From Pedobacter indicus (lineage in GTDB: Bacteria > Bacteroidota > Bacteroidia > Sphingobacteriales > Sphingobacteriaceae), in the NCBI RefSeq assembly GCF_003449035.1, contig NZ_QRGB01000001.1, positions 806,001 through 870,000 on the forward strand: a stretch of 64,000 nucleotides of DNA. Reading direction: 5' to 3'. The notes below the pieces were generated by a model. It searched no databases. It was given only the letters and a program-made list of their open reading frames with translations, and had not been told where the DNA came from. Within the stretch, counting starts at the first letter, position 1. Each line of letters opens with the position of its first letter. The position numbers were made by a program, and so were the translations under genes. Positions 18,709-28,384 of the stretch are shown piece after piece.

Positions 18709-19416
18709 TTGCATATATTTTATACACCAGATATTGACCCTGAGGCCTCGGCATATACATTGTCCGAAGAAGAAAGTAAACATTGCATCCGTGTAATGCG
18801 CTTAAAGGTTGGGGACACCGTTGTTCTGGTCGATGGCAAAGGGGGCAGTTTTCGTGCGGAGATTATTGATGCACACCCCAAACGTACATCATTAAGCATT
18901 TGCTCTTTTAATGAACAACGACGCCGTAGTAGCTACAGAATTCATGTTGCTGTAGCACCAACAAAGAACATAGAACGTTATGAATGGTTTCTGGAGAAAG
19001 CAACCGAAATTGGCGTTGATGAGATTACTCCCATTATTTGTGAGCATTCGGAAAGAAAAGATGTAAAATCAGATCGCTTAGTTCGGGTTTTAATCGCGGC
19101 GATGAAGCAATCGAAGCAAAGTTTTCTTCCGAAACTAAATGATACTCGGAAAATAGGAGATTTTTTGAAAACTGAAACGGATGCGAAGTGCTTCATTGCT
19201 CACTGTGATGCCGGAGAAAAGGCTTATCTTAATGAACAGGTGAAACCTGGCGAGGATGTAACGATTCTAATTGGTCCAGAAGGGGATTTTAGCACTGAAG
19301 AGATCGGAATGGCGCTTAGTTTGGGTTGTCAGCCTATTAGTTTGGGAGTTACTCGTCTGCGGACGGAAACGGCGGGAGTTATAGCTTGTCTTGAGACTGC
19401 CATTATAAACCGATAA
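18709..19416 (+). CDS. rsmE: 16S rRNA m3U1498 methyltransferase
   Basis: A 235-residue SPOUT-class methyltransferase. The N-terminal PUA-like domain (HIFYTPDIDPEASAYTLSEEESKHCIRVMRLKVGD) is followed by the knotted catalytic domain with ILIGPEGDFSTEEI and LGVTRLRTETAGV, the S-adenosylmethionine-binding end typical of RsmE. The only suitable start is a TTG at 18709, 11 bases after the upstream stop; no ATG lies nearby in frame. It is probably the last gene of the DedA-ppa-CNNM group. Confidence 0.95.
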   Translation: MHIFYTPDIDPEASAYTLSEEESKHCIRVMRLKVGDTVVLVDGKGGSFRAEIIDAHPKRTSLSICSFNEQRRRSSYRIHVAVAPTKNIERYEWFLEKATEIGVDEITPIICEHSERKDVKSDRLVRVLIAAMKQSKQSFLPKLNDTRKIGDFLKTETDAKCFIAHCDAGEKAYLNEQVKPGEDVTILIGPEGDFSTEEIGMALSLGCQPISLGVTRLRTETAGVIACLETAIINR

Positions 19417-19436
19417 ATTTTTCCTATCTTGACGGG

Positions 19437-19444
19437 TAGATTTG
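19437..19444 (+). promoter_or_regulatory. -7 element (TAGATTTG) before the biotin carrier gene
   Basis: An exact TAnnTTTG match ending 21 bases before the ATG at 19466. It contains the TTG at 19442 that would otherwise give the longest reading frame, which argues for the ATG as start. The -33 element is not clear. Confidence 0.55.
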
Positions 19445-19465
19445 TTAATTAATCAGGGTTCATCA

Positions 19466-19966
19466 ATGAAAAAAGCACTTGTTAACGACTTGCTTTCTTT
19501 TGAATTAATTGCAGACGGAGATGCTACGTTGGTTAACGGTATTCGTCTAGAACCCGATTTGTATGAAATTTCAGCGAACTGCTATCATTTAATTTTAAAC
19601 CACCAAAGCTTTCAGATTGAGATCATGGAGAAAGATGAGCGAACGAAGACCGTCTTGATGTTGATTAATGGGAGTGAGTACCGTGTTAGTCTACAGGACG
19701 AGAAGGACCGTCTTTTAGAAAGGCTGGGGATAGAGGTGAACGATATAGCAGCGGTTAAAGACTTAAAAGCCCCCATGCCAGGGTTGGTCCTTGATATATT
19801 GGTCAACGCAGGTGATGAGGTTAAAAAGGGAGACCAATTACTGGTTCTTGAAGCGATGAAGATGGAGAACTTGATTAAGGCTCCGTCGGATCTAACTATA
19901 AAGTCTGTCGAAGTGAAAAAAGGCGATAAAATAGAGAAAGGCCAACCCCTTCTCTATTTTGAGTAA
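19466..19966 (+). CDS. Biotin carboxyl carrier protein of an acyl-CoA carboxylase
   Basis: A 166-residue protein whose C-terminal half (about 95-166) is a biotinyl/lipoyl domain with the biotinylation motif EAMKMEN, preceded by [22 protein letters not shown] and followed by [17 protein letters not shown]. The N-terminal half is the small beta-rich region seen in carrier subunits linked to propionyl- or acetyl-CoA carboxylases of Bacteroidota. No carboxylase or carboxyltransferase subunit gene is adjacent. The ATG at 19466 is preferred to a TTG at 19442 inside the promoter. Its 3' end encodes a terminator hairpin. Confidence 0.9.
   Translation: MKKALVNDLLSFELIADGDATLVNGIRLEPDLYEISANCYHLILNHQSFQIEIMEKDERTKTVLMLINGSEYRVSLQDEKDRLLERLGIEVNDIAAVKDLKAPMPGLVLDILVNAGDEVKKGDQLLVLEAMKMENLIKAPSDLTIKSVEVKKGDKIEKGQPLLYFE
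19928..19960. terminator. Terminator hairpin inside the end of the biotin carrier gene
   Basis: Perfect 11-bp arms (19928-19938 and 19950-19960), extended inward by two G-C pairs across a one-base bulge, leaving a CCAACC loop. The A-rich and T-rich outer ends make it usable in both directions. It lies in the last codons of the biotin carrier gene, and the convergent tyrA stop follows with no space, so it probably ends both transcripts. Confidence 0.65.
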
Positions 19967-20809
19967 CTATTTAATAATACGCTTGATTTTATTAGCCTGT
20001 TTAATGAGCTTATGCACTGCGGGGTAGTCTTCTTTTTCTAATAAATCGTGAAAATGCTGTAATTGTTTCAGTTGCTCTCTGAGTACTTCTAGAACATGTT
20101 CTCTGTTTTGTTCGAAAATAGGAACCCACATCTCAGGAGAACTTTTTGCTAACCGGACCGTTGATGCGAAACCACCACTTGCCAGTTCAAAAATTCTACC
20201 TTGTGATTTTTCTTTTTCCAATACAGTTAAGGCTAATCCGAATGAGGTTATATGCGAGATGTGAGAAACATATGCTGCGTGCAGGTCATGTTCTTTAGCA
20301 TGCATAAATATGGGTTTCATTTCAAGAGCCTCACATACATTCTCTGCCAGTTCAAAAGCATCTTCATCCGTTTTGGTGACATCACAAAACACCATATTTT
20401 TTCCGTCGTATAAATTTGGAATAGCTGCTTCTGGTCCTGAATATTCAGTTCCGGCCATAGGGTGGCAAGCGACAAGTCGCCCGCGTTTAGGATGCTGATC
20501 AACAGAAGCTAGAATCTCTTGTTTAGTTGACCCCATTTCCATTACTACCTGCTTGTCGGTAACCAGATCAAGTACACCGGGTAGTAATAGCTTGATTGCG
20601 TCAACGGGTATGGCTAACACGATGAGATTTGCATCTTTAATGCCTTTTTCCAGTTCAGCGATGGTGTCAACAATATTGAGCTTTAAAGCTTTTTCTTGAT
20701 TTGCTTTGCTTTTGTCGACTCCGGTTATTGTGGTTGCGAAGTTTGCCTCTTTCAGTTTAATTGCAATTGAGCCACCGATAAGTCCTAGTCCGATAATAGT
20801 TACTTTCAT
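19967..20809 (-). CDS. tyrA: Prephenate dehydrogenase
   Basis: A 280-residue NAD(P)-dependent enzyme converting prephenate to 4-hydroxyphenylpyruvate in tyrosine synthesis. The N-terminal Rossmann motif GLGLIGGSIA (about 7-16), the middle CHPMAGTEYSGPEAA (about 115-129) and HISHITSFGLAL (about 184-195, with conserved histidines) are typical of the TyrA family. No chorismate mutase or ACT domain is fused. It follows the aminotransferase by four bases, which fits successive steps of aromatic amino-acid synthesis. Its stop abuts that of the convergent biotin carrier gene. Confidence 0.94.
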   Translation of the reverse strand: MKVTIIGLGLIGGSIAIKLKEANFATTITGVDKSKANQEKALKLNIVDTIAELEKGIKDANLIVLAIPVDAIKLLLPGVLDLVTDKQVVMEMGSTKQEILASVDQHPKRGRLVACHPMAGTEYSGPEAAIPNLYDGKNMVFCDVTKTDEDAFELAENVCEALEMKPIFMHAKEHDLHAAYVSHISHITSFGLALTVLEKEKSQGRIFELASGGFASTVRLAKSSPEMWVPIFEQNREHVLEVLREQLKQLQHFHDLLEKEDYPAVHKLIKQANKIKRIIK

Positions 20810-20813
20810 CTGT

Positions 20814-21977
20814 TTACTTTCTACTTGAAATTATACGGTTAATGGCGTCTTCAAAGAAATCTTCGGTAGCACAAAGACTTATGCGAATATAGCGATTGCC
20901 TTGTGAACCGAATATCCCACCAGGAGTTATAAATACATGCGCCTGATCGAGAATTTCGTCTGCCAGTTCATAAGAGTCTTGCCATTTTTCAGGAATTTTA
21001 GCCCATACGAACATTCCTGCTTGATCTTCACTATACGAACAATTCAGGATATCGAGTAATTCATACACTTTTAGCCGACGACTTTTGTATACTGAATTGA
21101 TTTTTTGATACCAGTCTTTCTCTAACGACAGAGCTTTGCTTGCCGCAATTTGGAGCGGATAAAACATACCAGAATCCATGTTACTTTTAAAGCGTAAGAT
21201 TTCAGATATCCGCTCTTGGTTGCCTAAAAGCATCCCGATTCTCCATCCTGCCATATTGAATGTTTTACTGAAAGAATTCAATTCCAGCACACATTCCTTA
21301 GCACCGTCAATTGATAAAAGACTGATTTGTTCGTCGTTTAAAATAAAGCTATAAGGGTTGTCATGGCAGAGAAGAATGTTGTTTTCACTTGCAAACCTAA
21401 CAAGCTTCGCAAAGAAATCATGATTTGCTTTGGCGCCCGTAGGCATTTGAGGGTAATTGACCCACATGATCTTAACGCGACTTAAATCTAACTTTGCTAA
21501 TTTTTCCAAATCTGGCAGCCATTGGTCTTCTTCATTCAGTTCATAGAATCGCGGTGTGGCTCCACTCAAATTTACTGCTGAGGTGTAAGTGGGATATCCG
21601 GGATTTGGCACCAATGCTTCATCCCCTGCTTGAAGGTAAGTCATGCATATATGCATAATCCCTTCCTTGGACCCGATTAGAGGTAGAATCTCTTTTTCGG
21701 CGTCCAATGATACCCCATATTCTCGATCATACCATTGAGCGATTGCGTTCCTTAATTCGGGTGCTCCATTGTATCTTTGATATGCATGGTTATGTGGGTT
21801 TTGAGATTCTTGAATAAGAGTTTCAATAACAATTGGTGGGGGAGGGAGATCAGGGCTACCGATCCCCAAGTTTAACACGTTAGCACCATTTTTATTCATT
21901 TCCGCAATTTGACTCAACTTCTTCGAGAAATAGTATTCCGTTGTTTGTTGAAGTCTATCGGCAATCTTCACTTGCAT
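20814..21977 (-). CDS. Class I/II PLP-dependent aminotransferase
   Basis: A 387-residue fold-type I aminotransferase. It shows NLGIGSPDLPPPP near the start, YQRYNGAPELRNAIAQWY, the NPGYPTY region, and the PLP lysine in NSFSKTFNMAGWRIGMLLG (about 234-252). Its position directly before tyrA suggests an aromatic aminotransferase making tyrosine or phenylalanine from the keto acid; related enzymes act on diaminopimelate or other amino acids, so the substrate is inferred from context. No exact TAnnTTTG lies in the 179 bases upstream; TTCTATTTG on the minus strand near 22052-22060 is a weak candidate. Confidence 0.92.
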   Translation of the reverse strand: MQVKIADRLQQTTEYYFSKKLSQIAEMNKNGANVLNLGIGSPDLPPPPIVIETLIQESQNPHNHAYQRYNGAPELRNAIAQWYDREYGVSLDAEKEILPLIGSKEGIMHICMTYLQAGDEALVPNPGYPTYTSAVNLSGATPRFYELNEEDQWLPDLEKLAKLDLSRVKIMWVNYPQMPTGAKANHDFFAKLVRFASENNILLCHDNPYSFILNDEQISLLSIDGAKECVLELNSFSKTFNMAGWRIGMLLGNQERISEILRFKSNMDSGMFYPLQIAASKALSLEKDWYQKINSVYKSRRLKVYELLDILNCSYSEDQAGMFVWAKIPEKWQDSYELADEILDQAHVFITPGGIFGSQGNRYIRISLCATEDFFEDAINRIISSRK

Positions 21978-22020
21978 ATCGATTTTATTTTAAGCATGTA
22001 AACTTAATAATGATTTGCTA

Positions 22021-22046
22021 ATTATTAATGAGGTTTTATTAATAAT
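22021..22046. repeat. AT-only inverted repeat upstream of the aminotransferase
   Basis: Nine-base arms ATTATTAAT and ATTAATAAT (22021-22029 and 22038-22046) separated by GAGGTTTT, in the divergent gap between the aminotransferase and the ABC exporter. It could be an operator, but such patterns also arise by chance in AT-rich spacers. Confidence 0.35.
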
Positions 22047-22149
22047 CTGATGAATTTACAAATAGAACCGCTAACTGTTGATGTTTTTATCGCTAGAGAA
22101 CGTTTTTTCGATCAGCATCTTAATCTAATTTATTTACTTATGGTTTTAG

Positions 22150-22157
22150 TACCTTTG
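22150..22157 (+). promoter_or_regulatory. -7 element (TACCTTTG) of the ABC exporter
   Basis: An exact TAnnTTTG match ending 17 bases before the ATG at 22175. The in-frame GTG that would start the longest reading frame (22157) begins at its last base, so that GTG should not be in the transcript. -33 element weak. Confidence 0.6.
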
Positions 22158-22174
22158 TGAGATTTATATTATTT

Positions 22175-23992
22175 ATGAAAACATACTTTAGATTACTTTC
22201 CTTTGCAAAGCCGATCGAGAAATTTGCAATCCCTTATATACTTTGTGCGCTCCTTTCTGTTTTGTTTGGTACATTCAATCTGGTTTTAGTCGGTCCTTTG
22301 CTCAATACACTTTTCTCGGCGAATGAAGAGGTGGAACTGTTAAGCCGACCCGATGGATGGAATGCTATTGACTGGTTTAATTATTATGCACAACAAATGA
22401 GTATAAACTTCGGTCCCTATGAAGCATTGAAAATCGTTTGTGTCGTAATTGTCATTTCTGTTCTATTAAGTAACGCGTTCCGTTATTTGTCACAGCGTAT
22501 TATTGAAAATTTGCGTATTCATACTCTGCTGAATTTAAGAAAAACGGTTTTCGATAACGTAATGAATATGCATATCGGTTATTTCAATAACCAGCGGAAA
22601 GGTGATATTATTTCGAAAATATCATCAGATGTGCAGGTGGTACAATTCTCTGTGACAGGAACATTGCAAGTGGTGTTTAAAGAGCCTTTGCAACTCATAT
22701 TTTATATCGTTTGCTTGTTAATGATGTCATTGGAACTTACCTTGTTTGCTCTTTTGATCATTCCCGTGTCGGGTTTTTTTATTTCTTTGATAGTTAAGAG
22801 GCTGAAACAACAAGCAACCGAGGCTCAGACAGTATATGGCAGGATGATAAGTTATCTGGATGAGGCATTATCTGGTGTTAAAATTATTAAGGCGTTCAAT
22901 GCGACGAACTTTGTTAAGAAACGTTTCGACGACGAAAACGTATATTATTCAAAAATAGGTCGTAGGATGGTTCGTAGGCAACAATTAGCATCACCTGTTT
23001 CTGAGTTCCTGGGTGTACTGATGGTAGCCATTATTATGCTTTATGGAGGTAATTTAGTAATTAATAAGGATCCGAGTTTTACGGCCGGAACCTTCGTCGC
23101 CTATATCGCTTTGTTTTCGCAAGTGATGAGGCCAGCAAAAGCATTAACAAGTTCTTTTAGCAATATTCATTCGGGTATAGCTGCTGGAGAGCGAGTCCTT
23201 GAGCTGATTGATGAAAGGCCTCAAGTCGTAGATTCTGAGAACGCAGTAACGATTGACGATTTTCAGTCCGATATAAGACTAGATAATGTCAGTTTTAGCT
23301 ATGGCGATAGGACGATTTTATCAGATGTCGACCTTGTTATTCCCAAGGGGAAAACCATTGCGTTGGTCGGGCCGTCTGGTGGAGGGAAGTCTACTTTGAT
23401 GGATCTGATTCCTCGTTTTATGGATCCTGCGAGCGGCAGAATTTTATTGGATGGACATGATATAAAGGACGTCAAGGTTGATTCTCTTAGAAACTTAATG
23501 GGTATCGTTAATCAAGACCTGGTGCTATTTAACGATACAATAGCAAATAACATCGCCTTCGGATTGGAAAACGTTGCCGAAGAACGTATCATAGAAGCTG
23601 CGAAGATCGCAAATGCTCATGGATTTATCATGGATACAGAAGACGGATATCAGACGAACATTGGTGACCGGGGGATCAAACTCTCCGGCGGACAGAAGCA
23701 GCGTCTGTGTATTGCGCGCGCGGTATTAAAGAACCCTCCGATACTTTTGCTTGATGAAGCTACTTCGGCGTTAGACACAGAGTCTGAACAACTAGTTCAG
23801 GAAGCTTTGAACAAGTTAATGAAAAACCGAACGAGTTTGGTAATTGCCCACCGGTTGAGCACGATACAACAGGCTGATAAAATCTTCGTACTTGATGCGG
23901 GCCGGATTATAGAGCAAGGTACCCATAGCCAGCTGCTTGAGAAAAAAGGACTGTATTGCCGGCTGATCGAAATGCAGCAATTTTATAGTTAG
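22175..23992 (+). CDS. MsbA-like ABC exporter (TM domain fused to ATPase)
   Basis: A half-transporter of about 605 residues: six hydrophobic segments in the first 330 residues, then a nucleotide-binding domain with Walker A GPSGGGKST (near 398), the signature LSGGQKQRLCIARA (near 503), Walker B ILLLDEATSALD (near 522) and the H-loop VIAHRLSTI. It resembles the MsbA/lipid-A or multidrug exporter class and is likely a homodimer in the inner membrane; the substrate is not readable from sequence. I start it at ATG 22175 because an upstream in-frame GTG lies in the promoter. It has its own promoter and a bidirectional terminator behind it, so it is monocistronic. Confidence 0.93.
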   Translation: MKTYFRLLSFAKPIEKFAIPYILCALLSVLFGTFNLVLVGPLLNTLFSANEEVELLSRPDGWNAIDWFNYYAQQMSINFGPYEALKIVCVVIVISVLLSNAFRYLSQRIIENLRIHTLLNLRKTVFDNVMNMHIGYFNNQRKGDIISKISSDVQVVQFSVTGTLQVVFKEPLQLIFYIVCLLMMSLELTLFALLIIPVSGFFISLIVKRLKQQATEAQTVYGRMISYLDEALSGVKIIKAFNATNFVKKRFDDENVYYSKIGRRMVRRQQLASPVSEFLGVLMVAIIMLYGGNLVINKDPSFTAGTFVAYIALFSQVMRPAKALTSSFSNIHSGIAAGERVLELIDERPQVVDSENAVTIDDFQSDIRLDNVSFSYGDRTILSDVDLVIPKGKTIALVGPSGGGKSTLMDLIPRFMDPASGRILLDGHDIKDVKVDSLRNLMGIVNQDLVLFNDTIANNIAFGLENVAEERIIEAAKIANAHGFIMDTEDGYQTNIGDRGIKLSGGQKQRLCIARAVLKNPPILLLDEATSALDTESEQLVQEALNKLMKNRTSLVIAHRLSTIQQADKIFVLDAGRIIEQGTHSQLLEKKGLYCRLIEMQQFYS

Positions 23993-24008
23993 TTTATTAA
24001 AATTGACA

Positions 24009-24060
24009 ATAATAGAAAAAGCGCAAGGATGATAATGCATTCTTGCGCTTTTTCTATTAT
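24009..24060. terminator. Bidirectional terminator between ABC exporter and infB
   Basis: A 23-bp stem (24009-24031 with 24038-24060, one G-T pair) around a six-base loop. The core GCGCAAG/CTTGCGC is flanked by A5 and T5 runs, so it works as an intrinsic terminator on both strands, between two convergent genes. Confidence 0.92.
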
Positions 24061-24080
24061 AAATATGTGAGTTGATTACA

Positions 24081-27050
24081 TTACAACTTACGCTTCACTT
24101 CAACTTGTTCGTAGGCTTCTACAATATCTCCCACTTTAATATCATTAAACTTCTCGATATTCAAACCACATTCATATCCTGCTGATACTTCTTTCACATC
24201 ATCTTTAAAGCGTTTAAGTGACGCAAGTTTTCCAGTATAAACAACAACACCGTCACGGATAATGCGGATGTCATGGTTGCGGTTGATCTTACCATCTAAT
24301 ACCATACAACCCGCAATAGTTCCAACTTTAGAAATTTTGAAGGTTTCACGGATTTCAACATTGGCAACAATCTTCTCTTCAAACTTCGGTGCCAGCATTC
24401 CTTCCATAGCAGATTTTAATTCATCTATTGCATCATAAATAATAGAATAGAGTCGAATGTCAATCTGTTCTTGCTCTGCTAGTTTCCGTGCTCCGGTTGA
24501 TGGTCGAACTTGGAAACCGATGATGATAGCATCTGATGCAGAAGCTAATAAAACATCTGATTCTGAAATTTGACCCACCGATTTATGGATAACATTTACT
24601 TGGATTTCTTCGGTAGATAATTTAATCAGTGAATCGGAAAGTGCTTCGATTGAGCCATCCACGTCTCCTTTTACAATTACGTTCAACTCCTTAAAGTTAC
24701 CGATGGCGAGTCGACGGCCAATTTCATCTAGTGTAATATGTTTTTGCGTGCGTAAACCTTGCTCTCGTTGTAACTGTAGACGCTGATTGGCAATCCTTCG
24801 TGCTTCCGATTCGCTTTCTAAAACATAAAAAGCATCTCCTGCAGTCGGTGCCCCCGTCATACCTAGAATCTGTACTGGCGAGGATGGACCCACGGTCGTC
24901 ACTTTCTTGCCACGTTCATTGGTTAAAGCTTTAACTTTACCGCTATGGGATCCAGCTAAAATAGCATCACCAATGTGTAATGTTCCAGCCTCGATAAGAA
25001 CCGTTGTTACAATACCTCGGCCTTTATCCAATTCCGCTTCTACAACTGAGCCAACTGCCCGTTTACTTGGGTCAGCTTTTAACTCCAGTAAATCTGCCTC
25101 CAGAAGAACTTTCTCAAGCAATAGATTGATGTTCTCTCCTGTTTTAGAAGATATCTCCTGTGCTTGATATTTTCCACCCCATTCTTCGACCAGGATGTTC
25201 ATAGTAGACAGTTGCTCCCTTATCCGGTCTGTATTTGCACCCGGTTTATCAATCTTCGTAAATGCAAATACGATAGGAACATTTGCAGCCTGAGCATGGT
25301 TGATCGCTTCTTTCGTTTGCGGCATGACACTATCATCTGCTGCAATAACAATAATGGCAATATCCGTAACCTTAGCACCACGAGCACGCATCGCTGTAAA
25401 TGCTTCGTGGCCAGGTGTATCTAGGAAAGTTATTTTACGGCCATCCTCTAGTGTTACTTCGTAAGCTCCTATATGTTGAGTAATCCCCCCCGCTTCGCCC
25501 GTTGTTACATCAGATTTACGAACATAATCAAGGAGAGACGTCTTACCATGATCAACGTGTCCCATTACGGTCACGATAGGAGATCTAGGAACCAGATTAT
25601 CAGGATTATCCTCTTCTTCTAAGTCAAAAGTCTCTTCGTCTTCAGGTTTGATGAATTCAACCTCAAAGCCAAATTCTTCGGCAACGATACTTATTGTCTC
25701 GGCATCCAAGCGTTGGTTAATGGAGACGAACAAGCCAAGGCTCATACACGTAGAGATAATTTGTGTTACTTGTACATCTAATAGAGTAGCAAGCTCATTC
25801 GCTGTAACAAATTCTGTAACGCGTAAAACTTTCGATTGCAGTTCACGTTCCATTGCAGCTTCCTCAGCGGATAACGCTACATCGTCCCGTTTCTGTCTTC
25901 TTAGTTTTGCACGCTGTGCAAATTTTCCAGACTTTCCAGCACCGCTTAGGCGAGCAAGTGTCGCTTTAATTTGATCCTGAATCTCTTTTTCTGTAGGTTC
26001 TTCCTTCTTAACAGGAGGATGATTACGACCTTTTCCTTTATGGAAATCACTTTTTCCACGATTTTGTTGGCCACCTTTATTCGGACCACCGCTACGGTGA
26101 GCCGGATTTCCCGAGCCGGGCTGCTGGCCGCGGTTACTTACTTCTTTCCGTTTCCGTTTTCTTTTGTGATCTGTTCCCGCTCCGGTAGAAGAGGCAATTG
26201 GCTGGCTCTTCTTCCGCGTATTACTTGGGAGTTCAATTTTTCCAACTACATGAGGGCCGGCCAGACGAACTGTTTTAGTACGATATACGTTATCAGCCGC
26301 CGGAGTGATTGGCTTTTCGTCTGAAGAAACTTTATCATCTCGTTTCTCTTCTTTTTTTGGCGTTTCTTTATCGGCTAAAGGTGCATTCACCTCTTTCTCT
26401 TGTTTTTCTTCCTTTTCAGCAGGAATTTCTTCTTTTTGGGGTTGTGGAGCTGTTGTTTCCTTTTTTTCCTCTTTTGGTTCCTCTGTTTTGTCTACCTGTT
26501 CGTCGCGAACTGGTGTTTTAACAGGTTTAGGTTCATTCGGCGTGTCTGGTGTAGAAGTTACTGACTTTTCTTCTTCTTTTTTTGTGTCTTTACTAGTTTC
26601 TATTGTTTTTGGTTTTCCAGATTTTCCACGCTTTAAACTATCAAGATCTATTTTTCCAACAACCTTAACTCCTTTATGGGTTGAAGAAGAATCCTCTTCT
26701 TCTCCCGTTTTATGAGGCGCTTTGGTAGGCTCAACAGGAGGACTGAACGTACTGTTCTTAATAAGGATTTCTTCTGAGTCAGCACTTTTTTCGGGTTCAG
26801 AGGGGTTTGTATCGGCTGGTGCTTCATCCCGACGGATTTTGCCAATCACTATTTGATTTGCTTCTTCCTTTACAATTTTATCCCCCTGATACTCTTTCAG
26901 AAGAACATCGTACATCTCACTGTTCAATTTTGTGTTAGGTTTTGATTCAATATCGTAGCCTTTTTTATTTAAAAATTCAACAGCTGTAGCGATGCCAATG
27001 TTCAATTCTTTGGCTGCTTTCAGTAAGTTTATGCTTTTACCTTCTGTCAT
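24081..27050 (-). CDS. infB: Translation initiation factor IF-2
   Basis: A 989-residue translational GTPase that brings initiator tRNA to the 30S subunit. An N-terminal IF2 subdomain (about 1-55) is followed by a long Lys/Glu/Pro-rich disordered region (about 60-270) and a basic segment (about 280-385, [13 protein letters not shown]...). The G domain has G1 GHVDHGKT (near 496), DTPGHEAF (G3) and TKIDKPG (G4), then the later beta-barrel and C-terminal domains. It is the last gene of rimP-nusA-infB but also has its own -7 element in the 96-base gap before it. The charged N-terminal half produces long, meaningless open frames on the opposite strand. Confidence 0.98.
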   Translation of the reverse strand: MTEGKSINLLKAAKELNIGIATAVEFLNKKGYDIESKPNTKLNSEMYDVLLKEYQGDKIVKEEANQIVIGKIRRDEAPADTNPSEPEKSADSEEILIKNSTFSPPVEPTKAPHKTGEEEDSSSTHKGVKVVGKIDLDSLKRGKSGKPKTIETSKDTKKEEEKSVTSTPDTPNEPKPVKTPVRDEQVDKTEEPKEEKKETTAPQPQKEEIPAEKEEKQEKEVNAPLADKETPKKEEKRDDKVSSDEKPITPAADNVYRTKTVRLAGPHVVGKIELPSNTRKKSQPIASSTGAGTDHKRKRKRKEVSNRGQQPGSGNPAHRSGGPNKGGQQNRGKSDFHKGKGRNHPPVKKEEPTEKEIQDQIKATLARLSGAGKSGKFAQRAKLRRQKRDDVALSAEEAAMERELQSKVLRVTEFVTANELATLLDVQVTQIISTCMSLGLFVSINQRLDAETISIVAEEFGFEVEFIKPEDEETFDLEEEDNPDNLVPRSPIVTVMGHVDHGKTSLLDYVRKSDVTTGEAGGITQHIGAYEVTLEDGRKITFLDTPGHEAFTAMRARGAKVTDIAIIVIAADDSVMPQTKEAINHAQAANVPIVFAFTKIDKPGANTDRIREQLSTMNILVEEWGGKYQAQEISSKTGENINLLLEKVLLEADLLELKADPSKRAVGSVVEAELDKGRGIVTTVLIEAGTLHIGDAILAGSHSGKVKALTNERGKKVTTVGPSSPVQILGMTGAPTAGDAFYVLESESEARRIANQRLQLQREQGLRTQKHITLDEIGRRLAIGNFKELNVIVKGDVDGSIEALSDSLIKLSTEEIQVNVIHKSVGQISESDVLLASASDAIIIGFQVRPSTGARKLAEQEQIDIRLYSIIYDAIDELKSAMEGMLAPKFEEKIVANVEIRETFKISKVGTIAGCMVLDGKINRNHDIRIIRDGVVVYTGKLASLKRFKDDVKEVSAGYECGLNIEKFNDIKVGDIVEAYEQVEVKRKL

Positions 27051-27081
27051 TTATTATTATTACCTCTTTATTTAGTTGTTA

Positions 27082-27089
27082 CAAAAGTA
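27082..27089 (-). promoter_or_regulatory. Internal -7 element (TACTTTTG) before infB
   Basis: On the minus strand TACTTTTG matches TAnnTTTG and ends 31 bases before the infB ATG. A TTG lies about 22 bases further upstream. It would give infB a transcript independent of rimP-nusA. Confidence 0.55.
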
Positions 27090-27146
27090 TACTTTTTTAG
27101 TTGTTTATTACCAACGATTTACAGAAAACGTACTTTTTGTAAGTAT

Positions 27147-28382
27147 TTATTCGAATTCAGATTTAAATATCTGAATAACATCAATAATTGTCTGCTCTTC
27201 CAAGTCGGTTCGCCTCAATAACTCTTCAACGCTTAAAGCTAATACAGACCGGGCGGTGTCTAATCCCACACGCTTGAACTCGTCCAGAATCCAACTTTCG
27301 ATTTCATCCGAAAATTCTTCAATATCAACATCCTCTTCTGATTCATCTGCTTCGCGGTAAACATCAATTTCATAACCGGTTAATTTCCCGGCCAATTTTA
27401 TATTATGTCCACCTCGCCCGATTGCCAGAGAAACCTGATCAGATTGAAGGTACACCTCAGCTCTTTTCTCTTCATCATCGAGTTTGATAGATGAAATCTT
27501 AGCCGGACTTAACGCTCGGGTTATATACAGCGAAATGTTGTTGGTAAAATTGATCACGTCAATATTCTCATTTCTCAATTCTCTGACAATACCATGGATT
27601 CTAGAGCCTTTCATTCCGACACATGCACCCACTGGATCAATACGGTCGTCATAAGATTCAACAGCTACTTTGGCTCTTTCCCCCGGTTCGCGTACGATTT
27701 TCTTAATGGTAATTAATCCATCGAAAATTTCCGGTACTTCCAGTTCAAAGAGACGGTGTAGAAACTCCGGTGCTGTTCTTGATATAATAATTTTCGGGGA
27801 CGCATTTAGCATATCAACTTTATGCACCACCGCGCGAATATTATCACCCTTCTTAAAATAATCAGCTGGGATCTGTTCTGTTTTTGGAAGAATTAGCTCA
27901 TTTCCTTCATCATCTAATACCAGCGTTTCTTTCTTCCATATTTGATACACTTCTCCGGTAACCAACTCGCCAACACGATCTTTATATTTCTTAAATATTT
28001 CGTCTTTTTCAAGCTCTAACACTTTAGAAACTAGTGTCTGACGAGCGGCAAGAATTGCCCGACGACCGAAGCTTTCCAATGTTATTTCCTCAATATAGTC
28101 GTCTCCGATCTCTAAATCCGGATCTAATTTCTTAGCTTCTGCCAACTCTATTTCCAGTTCATCGTCTTCCGAGAATTCATCCTCAACTACAACACGGGTT
28201 CTCCATATCTCCAAATCTCCGTTATCGGGGTTTACGATTACGTCACAGTTCTCGTCGGTTCCAAAGCGTCTGCGGATCATGCTTCTGAAAACCTCTTCTA
28301 ATACACTGATTACCGTCGGGCGATCAATGTTTTTAAAGTCTTTAAACTCTTGAAATGAGTCTATTAAATTGATATTGCTCAT
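27147..28382 (-). CDS. nusA: Transcription termination/antitermination factor NusA
   Basis: A 411-residue RNA polymerase-binding factor. The N-terminal domain (about 1-135) holds the RNAP contact; an S1 domain follows (about 135-205, GELVTGEVYQIWKKETLVLD), then two KH domains (about 230-345, with VGACVGMKGSRIHGIVRELRNENIDVINF and VSLAIGRGGHNIKLAGKLTGYEIDV). A short acidic C-terminal part replaces the two acidic repeats of the Escherichia coli protein. It promotes pausing and intrinsic termination. It lies two bases after rimP and is therefore under the leader terminator described at 28864-28894. Confidence 0.97.
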   Translation of the reverse strand: MSNINLIDSFQEFKDFKNIDRPTVISVLEEVFRSMIRRRFGTDENCDVIVNPDNGDLEIWRTRVVVEDEFSEDDELEIELAEAKKLDPDLEIGDDYIEEITLESFGRRAILAARQTLVSKVLELEKDEIFKKYKDRVGELVTGEVYQIWKKETLVLDDEGNELILPKTEQIPADYFKKGDNIRAVVHKVDMLNASPKIIISRTAPEFLHRLFELEVPEIFDGLITIKKIVREPGERAKVAVESYDDRIDPVGACVGMKGSRIHGIVRELRNENIDVINFTNNISLYITRALSPAKISSIKLDDEEKRAEVYLQSDQVSLAIGRGGHNIKLAGKLTGYEIDVYREADESEEDVDIEEFSDEIESWILDEFKRVGLDTARSVLALSVEELLRRTDLEEQTIIDVIQIFKSEFE

Positions 28383-28384
28383 TT

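Noticed and set aside
26305-26715. Long Ser/Phe-rich open frames on the + strand opposite infB
   Set aside because: They mirror the Lys/Glu/Pro-rich codons of the IF-2 N-terminal region and have no promoter, no conserved motif and the wrong composition for a protein.
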